64,000 bases of DNA from Odontesthes bonariensis (taxonomy: Eukaryota > Chordata > Actinopteri > Atheriniformes > Atherinopsidae): positions 22,094,227-22,158,226 of the forward strand of contig NC_134515.1 of NCBI RefSeq assembly GCF_027942865.1. The letters are read 5' to 3'. Every line of letters starts with the position of its first letter. Within the stretch, counting starts at the first letter, position 1. Below the pieces are notes generated by a model. That model was given only the letters and a program-made list of their open reading frames with translations. It was not told the DNA's origin and searched no databases. The translations under genes and the position numbers were made by a program. Shown one piece after another: positions 57,501-64,000 of this stretch.

Positions 57501-60399
57501 AGAACAAAGTTAATAACTGACAGGAACACGCAACAACAGAGGAGAGAAGTTCAATCAAGAAAATAATTTAACAAATAAACAACAACCAAAGATTCTCGAC
57601 TAAATGACTGTACCAATGCGCCTTAAAAAATAAAAGTACCACAACTGATGTGGATGAAATGGAGATATCATCTTCCTTATTCCATCATGGCTTCGGACTA
57701 ATTGAAAGCCCTATAACGGCTTTATCTCGTGGTTTCATCTCATTAATGGCTTAACACACAGTGAGCTTTGAGTCTCACCTGGTGGGGTTCTCGCTCCTTG
57801 TACCGGATGGCTGTGAAATCCGGTGAGGGTGGTCTGGGAAATCGGCGAGAGGGTGTGGTGGGAGAGGTGGGAGTCTGTGTTGCAGATGGGCTCAGGGGGG
57901 CATTAGGGGAGCTGTGCTGGGCCGTTTTAGCGACAGAGTTGCTGCGACTTTCTGACAGATCCACAGGGGAGGAACTGCCAGTGACGGCGCTGCTCACAGG
58001 TGTACTTGAACTGCTCCCTGCACCAGAGGCAGGGCTGGGCTTATTCTGCCCTCCTGTGCCGGAACGTGTGCCTTTCTGGTTGCGGAAGTGGTAGCGCCGG
58101 TCACTGAACCACTTGCGGACCTCTCGCACCGTGAGACCAGTCAGTGCAATGAGGCGGTCCACCTCCTCCTGGTCGGGAAACTGGCTCCCCTGAAAACTGT
58201 CCTTCAGGGCGTTGAGCTGCTCCTGAGACTTCTTGCCCTTGTAAAAACTGGGGTCCAGGAATGCGTTGACGGGTGTCCGAGAGCCCAGCGTGCCGCCGGG
58301 AGGAGCTGCAGGAGAGGGAGAGGACGATTTGGAAGCAGGGGATGAAGCCTCCTCCACTTTGATGGTTGGAGATTCTCTGGCACAGAGATCGACATCTTCT
58401 GTGCTTGTGCTAGTTGGGTTGCTGGTACCATTGGTATCCTTACTCTTCTGTCCATCACTTCCCGTTTTGCTGTCGCTGTTAACAGCTTTGCCTTTCGTGG
58501 TTACTTTGCTGTCGCTCTGCTCAACGCTGGTGTCGTTAGCTTTGCCGACATTAGTGCTTTTAGCACTCACATGGCTGCTGTCACTGGAGTCTGCGTTAGC
58601 GCTACCGTGTTTACCACTGATGCTGCTCACCTTAGCATTACTATGATTACTGCTTCCAAGACTAAGGTTGATGGCACCAGCTTGGCTACTGCTAGAACTA
58701 CTAGTATCCCCTCCCCTGCTTTTACAACTATTACTCCTGCTAATGATGTTGCTCCCTGCACTGCTGCTGCCCACTGTGCCCACCACCATGCTGATGCCTT
58801 TGTCTGCCATCAGGGCTGCAGCAGGTCGGGCCTGCATCATGGGCCGAGCGGCTGCCTGGGGCTTGGGTGTGACAGCCAGGGCTACAGGAGCACTGCTAAC
58901 CTGGATACCATTGGCCACCACAGGCTGTGTGACGATTACCCCTCCCTGGCTGACGAGAGATCCCTGAAGAAACTGAGGGATCCCTGTGGCCCCTAATGAG
59001 GCAGGCAGGACTGTGAATGTGTGCTGAGCGTGGCTTTGGTGACTCTGGGTCCGGTTCTGTGAGGTGGCGGGTGCTGTCTGAATGATGGTGTTAAACATCT
59101 TCCTCCTGGCCTCCTCTATCTCCTCAGGAGACCAGCTAATGCCTTGTTTCAGTCTCTGAGCTGTGAACCAAATCTTGATCTGCTCTTCTGGAAACTTGGT
59201 GACCACAGTCAGGTAGCAGAGCTCAGCCTTTGTGGGGTATGGGAACTTACTAAATGAGGTCTTCAGGAAGGAGGAGTCGTCCATGGAGGCACTGTAGGTG
59301 GGGATGCTGCTCAAAGGAATCATTACCTGGCAAAAAGTGGGAAAAATCATTGCAGGAGATTACTAACTTTATATCAAATCAAAACGTCCAGAATAATACT
59401 AGGATACAAAAACACCAAGTACCTTTGGGAGGTTTTTTGAGGATGAAGGTGAAGAAGCTGAGGAAACACGTGAGGAGGCTGTGATTGGTGCAGAGTGGTG
59501 AAGGCTTCTGGTTTGAGCTACAGAAACCACCTAAAGAGATTTTAAAAACATGTAATGAAGGTGCGTTAAAGTGATTAAAAAAAAAAAAAAAAAAAAAAGT
59601 AAACTTTAGACATAAAAACAGACTTAAGACAGCTACAATAAAAGATAACATGTACCTGTGTGATGGGTGTCTTTAACATCGGTAGTGCTACAGAGCCGTT
59701 CACTATCTGGATCGCTGAGGGCAGTGTGACCTTACTTGTTCCATTGTGGACAATTGTAGGGACATGTGTGACTGTCACTGAAGCAGTCTCTTTTCTTTCA
59801 GTCTCTCTTGGTGCAGAGGTAGAATGTGGATCTGAGGACAGCTCTTCAGAGGCCGGGTGAGACACCACAATCCGTTTAGCCTCCGATTTGCCCTTTAGCA
59901 TCTTCATAATTGGGGTTTTGGTGATGGAAATCTCGCTATCCTTGCCCGTCTCTCCCCGGCTCACTAGATTCTGCTCTACAACTACCCTCCTGTCCCTTTT
60001 TCTCAGATGCAGAATGGTGTTCAATGTGCTGGGGTGAACCCTGGCATTGTGAAGGGCCAGCCCCTCAAACTTGGGAGCCGAAACGCCACAGCTTATGCAA
60101 ATGAAGCTGGGGTCTGCACGGAAGTCTGGATGCCCGGTGTATACATGATCCAAGAACAAGTTAAGGTCGTGAGTTTCAAAATTACAAGGCTTACATGTAT
60201 AAGTGCCTGCACCGTCCATATCGGCATCCCCCGCCTCTGCTTTGAAAGGCTCACCAGGGTCTAGAAGGCTATGTCTGTGACCTCCAGAAATCCTGGACTG
60301 ACGGAGGAGAACAGGAGAGTCCTGCTCAACCTCCTCTACAGGGCGTATAATCTTACTCGGGATCATACAAGGCGTAGAGGACTTCCTCTTGCTGGCCAT
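54586..60399 (-). CDS. zhx3: Zinc fingers and homeoboxes protein 3, six coding exons
   Basis: ZHX3 is a nuclear transcriptional repressor that dimerises with ZHX family members and NF-YA (family knowledge). Exons on the - strand, in order: 60399-59656, 59530-59423, 59326-57779, 57487-56750, 55406-55124, 54596-54586. The sum is 3432 nt, or 1143 aa (human 956). It opens MASKRKSSTPCM as in all ZHX proteins. Two C2H2 fingers follow: C69, C72, H85, H90 and C101, C104, H117, H122. Then SITKTPIMKMLKG and five homeodomain-like regions: about 305-360 (WFTAQRLKQGISWSPEE), 640-695 (REVRKWFSDRRYHFRN), 796-850 (MTRREIHGWFAERRK), 955-1010 (RPEVVRWFGDCRY) and a shorter one at about 1035-1065 (LVRHWFSTR). 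The third homeodomain is split between exons. Much of the extra length is Ser-rich sequence between homeodomains 1 and 2. The last exon is the least certain. ZHX2 is less likely because of KMTRREI and NGQLKWLEEY, which match ZHX3, and because plcg1 is adjacent. Confidence 0.92.
55407..56749 (-). other. zhx3: zhx3 intron within the fifth homeodomain region
   Basis: A 1.3-kb AT-rich intron with A/T homopolymers at about 56251-56280 and 56617-56635. No exon or mobile element is recognised. Confidence 0.7.
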
Positions 60400-60545
60400 G
60401 GTGGGATCACAGGGTAGGGAAGGCTGGTCAAATGGCTGAGAGCAGGGCGTGAGAGAAAAGATAGGGTTCTCGTTCACTATAGACCAGGCATGGAGTAAGG
60501 AGGATGGCCGAGCTTCTCCATGAGTCCAAGTGCTTCTCTCTGCAG
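60400..60545 (-). other. zhx3: zhx3 5' UTR part of the first coding exon
   Basis: A possible acceptor (TTTTCTTGTAAG) lies immediately upstream of 60545 on the - strand. The reading frame stays open upstream of the conserved MASKRKS start, with another in-frame ATG at 60477. The downstream start is preferred because MASKRKS begins every ZHX protein. Confidence 0.5.
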
Positions 60546-63500
60546 CTTACAAGAAAATCCTGGGGATGAGAAAGAAAAACATGTTTTGAGTACAATCAAA
60601 CCATCAATCAACCATCCAATGTGACACACCTGTACATAATTGAACGAGTTTGATTGCTGGAATTTTTAAGAGACAAAAGGAGAAGATGGGAGAACTGCAT
60701 ACAGAGCAAACGAGGCAGCAAAAGCCAGTTTCATTCCAGCTAGAAAAAAAAACAACAAAAAAAGCGGGTGTGTCCAGGTAAAGAACAGCTAAAACATCAA
60801 CTTCGTAGGTAATATCAACATCTTGTGGAATATCCCTTAAAAAAAAAAAAAATAAATCCAGATTTGATCTAATTACGCCCCCCAAAAAAATAATCAAGTC
60901 TCCTTCACTTCCCTGCCTCATGAAACTCAAGGCTCTCTCTTTCATGAGAGCTTTCAAACAAGCTCAGTCTTCTTCTTCACTACAGGCTTTTTGGGAGAGC
61001 TCCTGTCCTACCCCCTTCTTCTTTCCCCTCCCCCACACGACTCTGTCTCACTTCCCCATTTCAGACACACCCCCACAGAGACAGAACACTGTATTTTTTA
61101 ATCCACAGCCTCTGTAGCTACACTAAACACCTTTAGAAAGGCTGCAACAGAAATACCCACTTGTGAATGTGCTGCTTAAGATAGAGTGTACTTGACAATT
61201 GGGCAAGTGGGTGGTTCAACGGATGTTCCTTAAAGATGTGTTCTCGCCCAACAGAGGCACAGACAGCATGGATGCAAACACACCTGCATAAGAATGCACG
61301 GCTTAAAAAGCTCACTACACCTCCAGACTTATTGTCTTCGACAAAATGGCGAAGCTTCCTGTGGAGGGCTTTGCTCCTCCCTCCTTTCCCCCCCAACTCA
61401 GAGGCAGTGATGCAGTATGGAAGGACGGCTCTAGGGCAGTTACTCCACCAGTCACTCTGCCCCGACATGACACCTCACGCACAGAGCAGCAGAAGCTCAC
61501 CAGAGGTTCAACATCTGAAAGACTTCAACAGCAAAATCCAAAAAATCTCAAAGTCCAGCCCACACCCAGGCAAAGATTATTTACTTACAATTCAAACACA
61601 AAATCCTTCCTTTCTGGTGTGCACCCCGAACCTGATCTGTCCATACTCAGAGCAGCTCCATGCACACATCAAACTTTCCAAGAACTAGTATCAAAATTAC
61701 ACAACCTTTGGGTACAAGACCAGTGCCGCACCATCATATCTCCGTCAAGGTGTTCAGCCAACCCAAAGCGTTCTCACTTGACAAATCTACTCTCCTCTAA
61801 TCAAATAGAACTATGGGGAAATGTTGTGTTACTCTTGTACCTTCAAATGGACACGTAAATCCTTGGTTTGCCACACAAAGGTCATGGTACATTAGCTCGG
61901 AGTCCAGTTAACCCCCACAGGGCCGGGGGGGCGACAGAAGGTAAAAGGAGTTCACTATGCTGCAGTCAGAGGCCAAAATCAACCCTGGTCTCAGATTTAA
62001 AAAATAAATAAATGTCATGCTTTGCATATCTTGCTAACAATAATGAGATACCCAATTAAATCAGTGATGGAAAAAATAATTGGATTCTCCTCTTTTTTTT
62101 GAGTAAGACGAGCGCATCCCTCTCTTTGGATCCGAGAGTGAAGGGTTAACAAGCAATTGAGGTTTGCTGCTGTGAGGGAACGCGATGCCCCTCTTCCCCA
62201 CTCTCACCCCCCCTACAAAGAGTAACTGCCCTTGGCTTGGGCCACTGTGCGCCCCTCCTACTCCCCTGCCATTCAGTTCTGCATCAGGGGGCACCGTGCT
62301 GCCAAGGCAGTTTGGTCACATGACCAACACAAAGGCTTATGGGTGGGCAGTCGCAGCCATCCATCACGTGGTTCTGCTGGGTGTGGGTGGCAGGCAGGAG
62401 GAGAGGGAGAGCGAATGGGAGATGATGGTGGGGGATGGGCAGGCTGTTCAGGGTGAGGAGGGGTGTTAACTCTCGTGGAGGAAGCACTGAGGTGTTTCTG
62501 TGAGGAATTTTCCTCCCAGATACCCCCCCTGCAACCAACCTACCCCCGCGCTTCTGAGCCCCCTTCTTGCTTAAAACTGCAATCACACACAGTGCTTCCC
62601 TCCCTCCTCGCTGCACTGCAAAGTCTGGAATGTTCTGCCAATGGACGTAACCTGAAGTTCAGCCTCAGTGTCTGCCTGCACATACACACATAGGCAAAAC
62701 TACAGCTAAAAAGGCCACACATGGTATTGCAGAAGAAGGAAAATCCTAATGAAACACATATCAAACGAGTTAGGACCGCAAGAGTTTCAGGGACTACTAA
62801 ACTGTGAAAAATCAGAAACCACAGCGGCGTGAACAAAGCAGCTGAAAGGAGCCACAGCTAATCAGGAGTAACCAGCAGGGACCCAGAGGCCTCACACCGG
62901 TGATGCCTCAAACAGTACAACTTGAGCCATCATCAGCAAGAGGAAATGAGCCGCTCGCGTCTCAGCAAAGCCAGGCTCAGACAAGTTCTGTTGACTCACT
63001 TGCATGAGCGCATCGGCTGAAAACTTTAATGTGAAACATTGTGCGTGTGCTGACTGACCATGCAGCGATGCTGGGGTTAGTGTCTGTTAAGAGTGTCAGC
63101 ATTTGCATGTGTGGGTTTCCTGTGAGATTGAAAGTAGAGAAAAGGGAGGTGGGTTGGGTGGGCGGACTCGTGTGCTCGCACTTGTGTGTGTATGTGGCGT
63201 GCGGGGGTGGGCGCTGGCCTCCCAATGTGTGAAGCTTGTTTACTAAGGTAGAAGCTGCCATTTTTATTCCGTGCTTGAATGCCAGAGATCTCCCAGTGAC
63301 ACACAAAGACAACGTTTTTGACCTCTTGATTCGAAACCCACGTTGTCGTTGCTGCATCAGCGGCTCAGCACAGCATGACCTCTTTTCATCCTCTGGCCCG
63401 ACTCTTGCCTAGACCAAAGTACGGACCAATAATAGCTCAGACACACTCGAGAAAGACGGCAGCTTGTCACTTGGCTGAGTATACAGGTGTAATATTGTTA

Positions 63501-64000
63501 GCTGGGAGTGAAACAAACTATGCAAACTCTCTTAGTAGGACAGAATATAGGTGTACAACACAGCCAGGCCTCTTCTTGTTTGCTCCATTTTTTGCCCCCC
63601 CCCACCCTCCGCCTTCTGAACGTCTCTGCACTCTCCTTCCTCTCCCTTCCTCCCACTGTTCCCTCTTCTCCTCCCTCTCCGAACAAGTTTGGCCCAGGGA
63701 GACAGGTCGGCAGCGCCACTGGTGTGTTACTGTCCCCATGGCAACCACCTCCTACCCCCCCCCATCCTATCTCTCTTCCACCAGCTCACTTCTCTAAAGC
63801 ATACGCGTGTGAGTAAACACACACACACACACACATCTCTTATGCCATCCAGTCCTTGGCCCGAACGGGGCTTGTTTGTTCCACATGCCCCTGTGAGTGG
63901 TATTTGGAGAGTCCCAGCCCTGCTCCTATTTCAGTGCCTCCCGCACACGGTGTTCATGTCTCTCTGCTAGGTGTGGTCGCCGTCTCCACGGTGCGCTATT
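60546..64000 (-). other. Upstream or 5' intronic region of zhx3, no gene recognised
   Basis: Mammalian ZHX3 has non-coding leader exons far upstream, so this block is probably intron or promoter (inference). Reading frames of 70-170 codons occur on both strands but have low-complexity Pro/Ser or Lys/Arg composition, no splice context and no recognised domain. A short (CA)n run occurs near 63817-63834, and C-rich runs near 63593-63604 and 63757-63764. Confidence 0.55.

Noticed and set aside
57768-58967. Long + strand frames over zhx3
   Set aside because: Shadows of the large - strand ZHX3 exon, whose homeodomain content is unmistakable.
61236-61858. 150- and 170-codon + strand frames upstream of zhx3
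   Set aside because: The two overlap in different frames, show low-complexity Pro/Ser/Lys composition and have no splice or family support.

Overview
The window is intron-rich vertebrate nuclear DNA, most likely from a teleost fish. Four conserved vertebrate genes can be read exon by exon: ncoa6, top1 and plcg1 on the + strand, and zhx3 on the - strand. The compact introns, dinucleotide repeats, hAT-type DNA transposons and a tRNA-derived SINE fragment fit a ray-finned fish. I cannot name the species. No operon, CRISPR, phage or plasmid signature is present.

Layout: 1-540 AT-rich flank; 541-13625 ncoa6 (nuclear receptor coactivator 6; 15 coding exons, about 2380 aa, glutamine-rich); 13880-14046 top1 promoter; 14047-25230 top1 (DNA topoisomerase I; 21 exons, about 769 aa); 25851-27948 a transposon cluster with two hAT-like elements, the first with perfect 8-bp target duplications; 28020-51890 plcg1 (phospholipase C gamma 1; 32 coding exons, about 1305 aa), perhaps reaching 53200 through a distal poly(A) site; 53638-60545 zhx3 (zinc fingers and homeoboxes 3; at least six exons, about 1143 aa), convergent with plcg1; 60546-64000 upstream or intronic sequence of zhx3 with no coding exon that I recognise.

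The four genes are independent nuclear or signalling genes, not a pathway. NCOA6 is a transcription coactivator scaffold, TOP1 relaxes DNA supercoils, PLCG1 couples receptor tyrosine kinases to IP3/DAG signalling, and ZHX3 is a homeodomain transcriptional repressor. The order top1-plcg1-zhx3 matches human 20q12. ncoa6, which in human lies several megabases away on 20q11, is directly adjacent here. Exon boundaries were set by hand from splice consensus, phase and remembered vertebrate protein sequence. All four assembled coding sequences are exact multiples of three.

I found no evidence of a wholly new biological system. The points most worth a second look are a GC-AG intron in ncoa6, a 31-nt micro-exon behind a 46-T tract, a zhx3 coding region split by several introns, a clean non-autonomous hAT insertion carrying a transposase remnant, and the close tail-to-tail ends of plcg1 and zhx3.
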